From CAZUVM01 sp964623885 (GTDB lineage Bacteria; Verrucomicrobiota; Verrucomicrobiia; Limisphaerales; UBA8199): a stretch of DNA of 43,022 bases. Made by a program: the position numbers and the translations under genes. Each line of letters begins with the position of its first letter. The stretch's first letter is position 1. The notes beneath the pieces were generated by a model. It saw only the letters and a list, made by a program, of their open reading frames with translations. It did not search any database and was not told the DNA's origin. This document shows positions 16,508 to 23,605 of the stretch, piece after piece. The stretch lies in contig CAZUVM010000099.1 in NCBI GenBank assembly GCA_964623885.1, positions 1 through 43,022 on the forward strand. Reading direction: 5' to 3'.

Positions 16508-16527
16508 CACCGGGCTGAAGCCCGGTG
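16508..16527. repeat. Intergenic hairpin (9-base perfect arms)
   Basis: CACCGGGCT-GA-AGCCCGGTG, a perfect stem with a two-base centre. GC-rich dyads of this 'GGGCTgaAGCCC' type recur between genes in many bacteria. No T-run follows, so it is listed as a repeat rather than a terminator. It lies 110 bases before the beta-propeller gene. Confidence 0.45.
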
Positions 16528-16637
16528 TTAATGAGGAGGCAGTATGGAATGCGAAATACTGAGCAGGTTTCCAACTTGAGCTGCTCGCTCCTTTCAAGCC
16601 AAACTCGCAACGGCTTCGATGGGTTAAACCTTACCGC

Positions 16638-17624
16638 ATGAAACCGACAAGTCTAATCGCCAGCTTTTGTCTGGCTTTCACCATGCACGCCGCCGACACC
16701 GCCCCGTTGAACCTGGTGCAAACCATCCCCATGCCAAAGGTCGATGGACGCATCGACCACATGGCCGCCGACGTGGCCGGTCGGCGTCTGTTCGTTGCCG
16801 CCCTCGGCAACAATACGGTCGAGGTCGTTGACCTAAAAGCCGGCAAACTCATCCAAAGCCTTCCCGGCTTCGCCGAACCTCAGGGTATCGCCTATGTCCC
16901 CGAGCTGGATCGGCTATTCGTTGCCAATGGCGCTGACGGTACCTGCCGGATTGTTGACGGCCACTCCTTCAAGACCATCGCTTCAATTCAGTGCGGCGAC
17001 GATGCGGACAACGTCCGCTACGACGAAAAAGCCAGGCGGATCTATGTTGGCTACGGCTGCGGCGCGCTCATGGTCCTCGACGCCAAAAGCGGCGACAAGC
17101 TCGCCGATATTAAGCTCGCCGGCCACCCCGAATCTTTCCGCCTCGAATCCGGGGGACCCCGAATTTTCGTCAACGTACCTAACGCCGAACAAATTGCTGT
17201 CATCGATCGCGAAAAAGCCGAGGTCACCGGCACCTGGCCCATCAAAGAAGCCAAATCCAACTTCCCGCTGATTCTCGATGAAGCCAACCACCACCTCTTC
17301 GCCGGCTGCCGCAACCCGGCTCGCCTCCTGGTGTACGATTACAGCGCAAGCCCCGGCCGCCTCATTGCTTCTGTCCCCATTTCTCGCGACACGGATGATC
17401 TCTTTTACGACGTTGCCAACAAATCTCTCTACGTGTCCTGCGGCCAGGGCACGATCGATGTGATCCGGCAAAGTGACGCCGATCATTATACGGTCGAAAA
17501 GACCATTGCCACCTCCGCCGGCGTTCGGACCTCTCTTTTTGTGCCCGAACTCAAAAGCCTGTGCCTCGCTGTGCCTCACCGCGGTAGCCAGCTCGCGGAA
17601 ATCCGCGTTTACCAGACTCACTGA
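16638..17624 (+). CDS. Exported YncE-like beta-propeller protein
   Basis: 328 residues with a short signal peptide (KPTSLIASFCLAFTMHAADT). The body is a series of about 40-residue blades with the pattern 'RLFVA...NTVEVVDLKAGK', 'RLFVANGADGTCRIVDGHSF', 'RIYVGYGCGALMVLDAKSGD', 'RIFVNVPNAEQIAVIDREKA' and 'SLYVSCGQGTIDVIRQSDAD', typical of seven-bladed YVTN/YncE propellers. Function is unknown; relatives bind DNA, metals or protein partners in the periplasm. It is divergent from arsR with a 281-base gap containing several palindromes, so it might respond to arsenic too, but that is inference. Confidence 0.8.
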   Translation: MKPTSLIASFCLAFTMHAADTAPLNLVQTIPMPKVDGRIDHMAADVAGRRLFVAALGNNTVEVVDLKAGKLIQSLPGFAEPQGIAYVPELDRLFVANGADGTCRIVDGHSFKTIASIQCGDDADNVRYDEKARRIYVGYGCGALMVLDAKSGDKLADIKLAGHPESFRLESGGPRIFVNVPNAEQIAVIDREKAEVTGTWPIKEAKSNFPLILDEANHHLFAGCRNPARLLVYDYSASPGRLIASVPISRDTDDLFYDVANKSLYVSCGQGTIDVIRQSDADHYTVEKTIATSAGVRTSLFVPELKSLCLAVPHRGSQLAEIRVYQTH

Positions 17625-17773
17625 GGACTTCGTCCGCTGGTGGTGCCTCCAATTACGGTCAGCTACCCGCAAGTTTTTCGTTGAATTGACATAATCCATC
17701 GCGGAAATACATTCTTTCCAAGTCTCAGGCGAAAAAACACATCCCGCTAACTGGCGGAGCAATCCACATATCT

Positions 17774-18211
17774 ATGAAAAAGAACTTCATCATTTTTCTG
17801 CTGGGCCTGGTGATCGGCTCGGGCAGCTACTGGACCTTTCGTGACGGGCCGCTGGCGACCAAGGTGCGAGAGAACCGGTTTGTGCAGAAAGTTTCCGAGG
17901 CGTTCGACGAGCGCGCCACGAGCAAGTTGAAGGACGAGATGGAGAAAGAGGGCAAAATCGTCGTGAACAAACCAGCCAGCTCAAACATAGCCGACCTGGA
18001 TGATGGGAAGCTGAACGACCTGGTGAAGGCGAAGATCGCCGCTGAGCCGTCGCTTTCGGACGCCAGCATCAAGCCCGAAGCAAAAAGCGGCGAAGTGACG
18101 CTGCGTGGCACGGCGAATTCTTACGATCAAGTTGCCCGAGCAATTCGGGTGTCGCTGGAATGCGGCGCCACGAAATCGGTCGTTTCGACTGTTGAAGTAA
18201 AAGCGAAGTAA
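17774..18211 (+). CDS. Membrane-anchored BON-domain protein
   Basis: 145 residues. One N-terminal membrane segment (FIIFLLGLVIGSGSYWTF) anchors a short charged region and a C-terminal BON domain at about 77-145: LDDGKLNDLVKAKIAAEPSL, IKPEAKSGEVTLRGTANSYD, then ARAIRVSLECGATKSVVSTV. The conserved glycine of BON domains is present in TLRGTA. BON proteins (OsmY type) bind membranes or phospholipids and are often stress-induced. The gene stands alone after the beta-propeller gene (149-base gap) and converges on the NADH dehydrogenase gene. Confidence 0.85.
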   Translation: MKKNFIIFLLGLVIGSGSYWTFRDGPLATKVRENRFVQKVSEAFDERATSKLKDEMEKEGKIVVNKPASSNIADLDDGKLNDLVKAKIAAEPSLSDASIKPEAKSGEVTLRGTANSYDQVARAIRVSLECGATKSVVSTVEVKAK

Positions 18212-18270
18212 TGCGCCTTTTCAGGGCACGCTTTATAAGATCAATCGGGGTTTAGCTGGTTGGCCCGGCT

Positions 18271-19587
18271 TCACTTGCGCAACTCAAGCGGGCGCTCCTC
18301 ATCGCGTTTGGCCTGTTGAGCTCCGGGCGGCCAGCCCGTGATGATGCGCGCCCCAAGCCGGTACGTGAAATAGGAATAGGTCCACGAGATCAAAACTGCC
18401 AACTTGTTGCGAAAGCCAATCAGAAACACCAGGTGCACCACCAGCCACGCAAACCACGCTGGAAAACCTGTCAATTTGATTTTTCCAACCTGAGCAATGC
18501 CCGCCGAACGACCGATTGTTGCGAGCGTCCCCTTGTCGACGTATCGAAATGCCGGTCGATCTTTCGTCTTTGCCGGGTCATCCAGTTCCGCCTCGAGCAC
18601 GCGCGCCACATGCCTGGCCATTTGCATCGCCGCCGGCGCCACTCCCGGCACCGGTTTGCCGCTCGGTTGAAGCAGCGACACGATATCACCCAACGCGAAC
18701 ACTTCCGGATGTTCCGGCAGGCTCAGGTCCGGCTTTACTTTGATGCGTCCAGCTCGATCCAGCTCGACCCCAAGGTGCTGCGTCAACGGATGCGCCATGA
18801 CCCCGGCGCCCCAAACGATGTTTTCCGCCGCAATGACTTCATCGTTGGCCAGAGTTATCGTCCCTTGTCCGATCGATTTCACCGGGCACGACGTCCGGAC
18901 CTCCACGCCGAGTCGTTCCAGTTGGCTCCGTGCCTTGGCCGACAGATCTTCGCTGAACTGCGTCAGAATGCGCGGCAGCGCTTCCACCAGAATAATGCGC
19001 GCCCTCCTTGGATCGATATGCTCGAAATCCCGCCGCAACACGCGGTGCGCCAGCTCCGCGCACGCGCCCGCGAGCTCGACGCCCGTCGGCCCGCCGCCGA
19101 CCACCACGATCGTCATCAACCGCCTCTGTTCGTCCGGATCGCGCGTGTTTTCCGCCCGCTCGAAGCCCAGCAGCACGTTGCGGCGAATTAGCATCGCGTC
19201 TTCCAGCGTTTTCAGACCCGGGGCGTAATGCGCCCACTCTGGATGTCCGAAGTAGCTGGTGATTCCGCCAAACGCCAGGATCAGGTAATCGTATTCGAAT
19301 TGGTTTGCTCGCCCAATGACCCTGCGGTTGGCCAGATCGATTCGCTCCACTTCATCCATCAAAACTGTCAGGCGAGGCTTGTGGGCAAGAATCGACCGCA
19401 CCGGCTGGGCAATGTCCGGCGCCGCGAGCCCAGCCATCGCGACCTGGTACAACAGCGGCTGAAACAAGTAGTGGTTGGTCCGATCCACAACGGTGACGCT
19501 CGCATTCAAATGCTCGAAACATTGGCAAAACGTCAGGCCGCCGAACCCGGCTCCCACGACTACCACCCGCGCCTGTGTCCCGTTCAC
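18271..19587 (-). CDS. ndh: Type II NADH dehydrogenase (NDH-2)
   Basis: 438 residues, GTG start. Oxidises NADH and passes electrons to quinone at the inner face of the membrane without pumping protons. FAD-binding VVVVGAGFGGLTF at 8-20; NYLFQPLLYQVA typical of the family; NAD-binding VVVVGGGPTGVELAGA near 160; the late FAD motif HPEVFALGDIV; APAAMQMARHVA, which contacts the quinone site in known enzymes. The C-terminal part (WFAWLVVHLVFLIGFRNKL) is the membrane-contact region usual for NDH-2. Monocistronic, converging on the BON gene. Confidence 0.93.
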   Translation of the reverse strand: MNGTQARVVVVGAGFGGLTFCQCFEHLNASVTVVDRTNHYLFQPLLYQVAMAGLAAPDIAQPVRSILAHKPRLTVLMDEVERIDLANRRVIGRANQFEYDYLILAFGGITSYFGHPEWAHYAPGLKTLEDAMLIRRNVLLGFERAENTRDPDEQRRLMTIVVVGGGPTGVELAGACAELAHRVLRRDFEHIDPRRARIILVEALPRILTQFSEDLSAKARSQLERLGVEVRTSCPVKSIGQGTITLANDEVIAAENIVWGAGVMAHPLTQHLGVELDRAGRIKVKPDLSLPEHPEVFALGDIVSLLQPSGKPVPGVAPAAMQMARHVARVLEAELDDPAKTKDRPAFRYVDKGTLATIGRSAGIAQVGKIKLTGFPAWFAWLVVHLVFLIGFRNKLAVLISWTYSYFTYRLGARIITGWPPGAQQAKRDEERPLELRK

Positions 19588-19652
19588 GCGATACTCTCGC
19601 GTCGGATTTCAAGAACGCAACTGCCTGATTCAGGTATTCCGACACGGCTTCT

Positions 19653-19750
19653 CTTAATCGTAATCGTAATCTTAATCCTTCTCCTCCTGCTGCCTCGGGT
19701 CTTATCTTAATCTTGCTCGTAATCGTAATCGTAATCCTGCTCGTTCTCTT
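19653..19750. repeat. Low-complexity TAATCG tandem tract
   Basis: Two clusters of short tandem units, CTTAATCGTAATCGTAATC at 19653-19671 and CTCGTAATCGTAATCGTAAT at 19717-19736, separated by CT-rich DNA. A single TAATCGTAATCC unit recurs at 21019-21029 beside repeat family B. The tract begins 66 bases before the ndh start codon and ends where repeat family A begins. Confidence 0.6.
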
Positions 19751-19884
19751 AGAGCGTGTTGGTAAAATGCTGACGGAGCGCGAGCGGTCCCCGCTCGCAG
19801 CGGCCGGAACGGTACCCACGAGGAAACTGCGACCTGGCTGTGCGGCACTCCGGCTCAACTTCAGCATTTTCCCAACCACGCTCT
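19751..19884. repeat. Inverted-repeat element, family A, full copy (134 bp)
   Basis: Terminal inverted repeats: left AGAGCGTGTTGGTAAAATGC (then TGA), 19751-19773, and right the complement of AGAGCGTGGTTGGGAAAATG (then CTGA), 19861-19884, differing by one base and one indel. Inside is a strong hairpin GCGAGCGG-TCC-CCGCTCGC. It encodes no protein. The right end touches the stop codon (19884-19886) of the PagL-like gene. It resembles a MITE or a large REP-type element. Confidence 0.7.
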
Positions 19885-20525
19885 CACCAAAAAAACGTGA
19901 CTCCCAACATTCCCTGGATTCCATTGAGCCCAAGGTTCGGTTTGTGGAGCCCCGCGCAGGACCAGTGCACGTAGCGTGCCTCGAGCGTCAGCGCCACGTT
20001 ATCTTTGAAGAACCAATGAACGCCTCCGCCTGCTTGAAGATTGAATTCGAATGTCCCGCTCAGATCGGGCGGACCAATGCTGGTTGCGGTGACTCCCGCC
20101 CCAATGTCGCCAAACGGAATCAAGCGTGTTCCCGTGGCGAAGTTGTACCGTATATGCGGTGTGAGTCCCACGAAACTCTCCGTGCTGGGAGAAAACTGCG
20201 CCCCGGTAAAAAGTTCCGCCCGGAATTCAGGGTTTCCCTGATACCAATGTCCCTTCCCCACAACACCACTGAGCATGTGCCCATAGCTGAAACTGAACAG
20301 CGCCAAATCGTGCTCCTCCCTGCTCCCGAAAATTGCCATTCCGTAAGTCGCGCCGACGCTGAGAGTAATGGTTTCAACCTCGCGCCGGAAACCTTCGCCG
20401 ACGCCGTTCTCCCAAATTCCGGCGGAGCCGTTGGTCAGTCCCAACGGCTCAGTTTGTGCCTGTACGCAATCGGTCATGAGAGCGACCGCGGTAAGGCTCA
20501 GCGCGAACACGCCCTTGAAGTTCAT
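19884..20525 (-). CDS. PagL-like acyloxyacyl hydrolase (lipid A 3-O-deacylase)
   Basis: 213 residues, outer-membrane beta-barrel. Expected to remove the 3-O-linked acyl chain from lipid A. Signal peptide core ALSLTAVALM with cleavage after VQA. Alternating strands follow (TLSVGATYGMAIF, FSFSYGHMLSG). The PagL signature ARYVHWSCAGLHKPNLGLNG carries the catalytic pair His187 and Ser189; the residue after Ser is Cys where Asn is usual. The protein ends in aromatic Phe-Phe-Trp, the barrel insertion signal. This implies a Gram-negative lipid A-bearing outer membrane. Single gene; its 3' end abuts a family A repeat. Confidence 0.85.
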   Translation of the reverse strand: MNFKGVFALSLTAVALMTDCVQAQTEPLGLTNGSAGIWENGVGEGFRREVETITLSVGATYGMAIFGSREEHDLALFSFSYGHMLSGVVGKGHWYQGNPEFRAELFTGAQFSPSTESFVGLTPHIRYNFATGTRLIPFGDIGAGVTATSIGPPDLSGTFEFNLQAGGGVHWFFKDNVALTLEARYVHWSCAGLHKPNLGLNGIQGMLGVTFFW

Positions 20526-20819
20526 CGTGCTACAGCCCTCGTGTGCGCGATTACTCTAGGGTCACTGCCTTTCCTGGGCCATGGGGTGATTATCTAGTCG
20601 GTTGTAACAAGTTACACTCTTACAAATGGGCGGCAGGCGATCTCCCTGGCCTCCTCTGCAGGAGAGGGGTTGGGGGAGTGGAGGCTTTTTTGAAACATCT
20701 CTGATACACCCACACTAGCGAAGTCGTAAACAGGCATCTGTTAAGGGAAGCTTCGGATAGCTTCTCCCTCTCCCCGTTCGATGGGGGCGGTGTTAGGTGG
20801 CCATTATTTCTTCTGAATG
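20526..20819. other. Gene-free stretch with imperfect hairpins
   Basis: No convincing gene. GCCTCC at 20649-20654 pairs with GGAGGC at 20680-20685 and is followed by six Ts, a terminator-like shape on the plus strand, though no plus gene ends here. CTCCCTCTCCCCGTTCGATG at 20763-20782 is a decayed half of the CCCTCTCCCC...GGGGAGAGGG hairpin that is intact at 39814-39840. The rest shows nothing recognisable. Confidence 0.4.
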
Positions 20820-21021
20820 TTAATCCGAACGATGCGGTTAGCGTCGGGGAGCGCGCCCGCCTCGGGCGCTGCCAACCGGCGCCCTCGCCGGTTGGCTCGT
20901 ATTAGCCCAACCTCACCAAATAGTGAGTAGAATTGGCGAAGCGCGGAATGCGGGTGGCGAGGGCGCCAACCGCTGCGCCCGCGGCGGGCGCGGTCCCTTC
21001 CCCTGAATCGTTCCGGCTTAA
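20820..21021. repeat. Inverted-repeat element, family B, copy 1 (about 202 bp)
   Basis: Ends are inverted repeats: TTAATCC-GAACGAT on the left and the complement of TTAAGCCGGAACGAT on the right. Inside are four hairpins in a row: GCGCCCG-CCT-CGGGCGC, CCAACCGGCG-CCCT-CGCCGGTTGG (ten-base perfect arms), CTCAC-CAAATA-GTGAG, and GCGCCCG-CGG-CGGGCGC. No coding capacity. A second copy with the same order is at 34059-34255. Confidence 0.75.
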
Positions 21022-21097
21022 TCGTAATCCTTCCCCAAAGCGCCCCACACGTGCCTTGTGCCTATGAAACCAACCCGGGTGTAAAGCTTCACCTCAC

Positions 21098-21192
21098 CAA
21101 CCCGAAGGGTTGAAGACGGTAGCCGGAGTGTCGGAGCGCAGCGGAGACCTCCGGTAACCTTCGCAAAAAGCAAGCACCCCGAATAGGGGTGC
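21098..21192. repeat. Cluster of three hairpins
   Basis: CAACCC-GAA-GGGTTG (21098-21112); GGTAGCCGGAG (21118-21128) pairing imperfectly with CTCCGGTAACC (21149-21159), two mismatches; and GCACCCC-GAATA-GGGGTGC (21174-21192, seven-base perfect arms). Sequence differs from family B, which ends 77 bases upstream. The remaining bases to the aminotransferase start (21193-21409) show no feature I can support. Confidence 0.55.
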
Positions 21193-21409
21193 CAGAATTC
21201 AACCACAGCTACCTCTAGTTGTCCGGACCACGGGACATCTTCAGTCCGCACATCCTTTCATCCCGGCCATCCGTTTTCCCGGACCGCAGGACATACCGGC
21301 CGCGGGCTGAGGAGTCGATTACTCCCGGCGGTTCAAGGAAATGGTCCCTTCCTTTCCGCTTCATGCTGGCCATTTGGTGAAAACGGAGTAAACTAACCCC
21401 GTTACCACT

Positions 21410-22576
21410 ATGAACGCTTCCAGTCGTGTACCTCGACGCCGGTTTATGGGCGGTCTCGCCGCGTTCGCCGGCTATTGCGGATTGTGGCCTGAGCTTGGAC
21501 TGGCCGCCTCATCGGGCGGCGGACCGGCAGATGTCATTGAACGCGGCCGTGTGCCCGCCGACGAATACGATTCTTTCGCGAAGCTTTCGTTTAATGAGAA
21601 TCCTTTCGGACCCTCCGCCTCTGTGCTCGAGTCCGTGACCAGCGCATTCAAGTACGCCAACCGCTACGGCTACCCGGATGGCGGCATCGTCCAGGCCATT
21701 GCCGCCCATCACGGCGTGTCGTCCGACCACATTCTGCTCGGTGCGGGTTCAACGGAGATCCTGGAAGTGGCTGCTACCGCCTTCCTGCGCTCACACAAGA
21801 AACCCCTCGGCGTCGAACCGACGTTCAGCACCGTTTACGAGTTTGCCACCGGCCTGGACACCGAAGCCATCCGCCTGCCTTTGGGTCCCGGTTTTCGCCA
21901 GGACATTCCCGCGCTCATCAAATCCGCCTGCGCCAATCGCAGCGAGGTCGGCTTAGTCTATGTCTGCAATCCGAACAACCCAACCGGCGTTGTCGTTCGC
22001 AAACAAGAGGTGAAGGAGCTCCTCGACGGCATTCCCGAAGGCATCCCCGTTCTCATCGATGAAGCGTATCATCACTTTGTCCAGGACCCCGATTACGCGA
22101 CCAGTGTTTCTTACGTGCTGGAAGGACGACCGGTGATCATTGCCCGCACCTTTTCCAAAATCGCTGCCCTGGCAGGACTGCGACTCGGTTATGCCGTCGC
22201 TTCACCGTCGCTGATCGCTCAGATGCGCGAGCATATCGGAAGCAACCATGTCAACGTGCTGGCCAAATGGGCCGGTGTCGCCGCCCTCAAGGACACGGCT
22301 GGTCAAGCCACCGTCCGGAGTAGCATTATCGATACGCGCAAAAAAACCGTCGCCGCTTTGACCTCGCTAGGTTTCCAGGTGATTCCTTCAGAAACTAATT
22401 TCTTCATGGTCGACATCAAACAACCTGTTGGACCTATGATTCGCGAATTCCGTCAGCGGAAGGTCCTCGTCGGTCGACCGTTTCCACCCATGGTGCAGCA
22501 TCTCCGAGTTTCGGTCGGCACCTCGGACGAAATGGAGCGTTTCCTTGTGGCCTTCAAAGAGATCATTAAAACCTAA
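21410..22576 (+). CDS. Tat-exported PLP-dependent aminotransferase (HisC-like fold type I)
   Basis: 388 residues. The N-terminus has a twin-arginine signal (PRRRFMGG, then hydrophobic LAAFAGYCGLWPELGLA), so the folded, cofactor-loaded enzyme should be moved to the periplasm. The rest is a complete class I/II aminotransferase related to histidinol-phosphate aminotransferase: LSFNENPFGPS (about 59-69), RYGYPDG, GAGSTEIL (PLP phosphate contact), CNPNNPTG (186-193), LIDEAYHHF with Asp217 and Tyr220, the Schiff-base Lys250 in ARTFSKIAALAGLRLGYA, and the substrate-carboxylate Arg366 in HLRVSVGT. A cytoplasmic histidine biosynthesis role is unlikely because of the signal and because no his genes flank it. 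Substrate unknown. Confidence 0.85.
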   Translation: MNASSRVPRRRFMGGLAAFAGYCGLWPELGLAASSGGGPADVIERGRVPADEYDSFAKLSFNENPFGPSASVLESVTSAFKYANRYGYPDGGIVQAIAAHHGVSSDHILLGAGSTEILEVAATAFLRSHKKPLGVEPTFSTVYEFATGLDTEAIRLPLGPGFRQDIPALIKSACANRSEVGLVYVCNPNNPTGVVVRKQEVKELLDGIPEGIPVLIDEAYHHFVQDPDYATSVSYVLEGRPVIIARTFSKIAALAGLRLGYAVASPSLIAQMREHIGSNHVNVLAKWAGVAALKDTAGQATVRSSIIDTRKKTVAALTSLGFQVIPSETNFFMVDIKQPVGPMIREFRQRKVLVGRPFPPMVQHLRVSVGTSDEMERFLVAFKEIIKT

Positions 22577-22668
22577 GCCACCGTTCAGCATGGTCGGCAG
22601 CGAAGCAAAACGGAATTAACCCGGTTCACATCGGAACAGGGTTCCCGTAAAACCTGTGCGTTCGAGCG

Positions 22669-23100
22669 ATGATCCGACTCATTTACTGCCTCCTTCTCTT
22701 CATCGCTTTTATCGGGTGCAAATCCAGGCCGCTCGGTCCTTATACATCGCCACGAGTTACGGGCCAGGTACTGGCTTCCGATACCCGCCAACCCCTGCCC
22801 GGCGTCAACGTCATTCGCGGTTCGGCTGACATTCCACGCAGGGGTTCACAGCCTAAAGGCGGCGAGCTCATGATGCGCAAGGTTCCCACGTTAACCAATG
22901 GTGATGGCCGCTTCGAATTGGCCAGTGAACGTGTGCTCTCGGTCTTTCGCGGATCGAGCTGGAGCATGGTGTCGCTTTCATTCGAGCACACAGGCTATTT
23001 TCTTTTTCACACGAATTGCCCGACCGGCTCCGCCACCAATGCAAATGGAGGAGAACCGGTTTTGGACCTCGGTCCGATCCTGCTTCAGCCGATGAAATAA
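22669..23100 (+). CDS. Small lipoprotein with carboxypeptidase regulatory-like domain
   Basis: 143 residues. MIRLIYCLLLFIAFIGC is a lipoprotein signal with Cys17 after IG. The body begins VTGQVLASDTRQPLPGVNV, the start of a CarboxypepD_reg/Ig-like beta-sandwich, and continues TNGDGRFELASER, as in the family ('t-d-G-f-l'), ending LDLGPILLQPM. Such domains serve as structural or binding modules at the cell surface. It lies 92 bases after the exported aminotransferase on the same strand and may be cotranscribed. Function not identifiable. Confidence 0.7.
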   Translation: MIRLIYCLLLFIAFIGCKSRPLGPYTSPRVTGQVLASDTRQPLPGVNVIRGSADIPRRGSQPKGGELMMRKVPTLTNGDGRFELASERVLSVFRGSSWSMVSLSFEHTGYFLFHTNCPTGSATNANGGEPVLDLGPILLQPMK

Positions 23101-23357
23101 ATTTCTGCGAACGGCTGAGCCGCCACGAACAAGTGTGGGTCCTTAGGACACTCATCTGGGACCACATGAGAAAGCCCCAATTCGCTGAAAGCCACTGCCG
23201 CAACATAGCAGCACAGCGTTCACTGGAACGATCGAATGGACCCGTAACCTGTCCTCGAACCAATAGAGCCTTCACTTCTGCAGGAGAGCTAAGTCAGCAC
23301 AGGCTCGTGAACTCACGTTAGATCACGACCCATCACAGAGGCCGCAAAGGAAGCTAA

Positions 23358-23483
23358 ATGTTTGACAATATTCGGGTAGCAGTCGGCGGTGATCAGGTTT
23401 TGGATAGCAAACTGGAGCGGCGATCAATTCGGAACGTTATGACGCCGTACCCGTCAGCAAATCGAACTTTGACACAAGAATAG
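23358..23483 (+). CDS. Small ORF 1 of a tandem pair (41 residues, unknown)
   Basis: ATG 23358 follows AAAGGAAG at a five-base spacing, a good ribosome site. The peptide starts MFDNIRVAVGGDQVLDSKLE and is mixed-charge with no signal or membrane segment. Its stop (23481-23483) overlaps the AGGAG of the next small ORF, a layout suggesting translational coupling. No homologue is recognised; it may be a chance ORF. Confidence 0.35.
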   Translation: MFDNIRVAVGGDQVLDSKLERRSIRNVMTPYPSANRTLTQE

Positions 23484-23491
23484 GAGCGTAT

Positions 23492-23605
23492 ATGAAAACC
23501 AGCACGCAAAGAACTTCCGGAGCCGTTGCGCTGGCACTGGCACTCCTTGCCGCTGCCGGAACCTATTCAACTGCGCAACCGCAGCTACAGGACCTTCGGC
23601 CTTAA
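23492..23605 (+). CDS. Small ORF 2: signal-peptide-like 37-residue peptide
   Basis: ATG 23492 follows AGGAG at five bases. The product (STQRTSGAVALALALLAAAG, then TYSTAQPQLQDLRP) is a textbook signal peptide with a site after STA and only about nine mature residues. It may be a tiny secreted peptide or the surviving 5' end of a deleted exported gene, for example an outer-membrane factor of the adjacent efflux operon. Its end overlaps the convergent ABC permease stop by four bases. Confidence 0.5.
   Translation: MKTSTQRTSGAVALALALLAAAGTYSTAQPQLQDLRP

Noticed and set aside
20649..20691. Intrinsic terminator (GCCTCC/GGAGGC plus six Ts)
   Set aside because: The loop is 25 bases long and no plus-strand gene ends upstream; kept only as a remark in the regional entry.
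19751..21021. Repeat families A and B as complete insertion sequences
   Set aside because: No reading frame inside either element could encode a transposase; at most they are non-autonomous.
23469..23474. TTGACA as a -35 box for the second small ORF
   Set aside because: It lies only 18 bases before the ATG, leaving no room for a -10 box and ribosome site.
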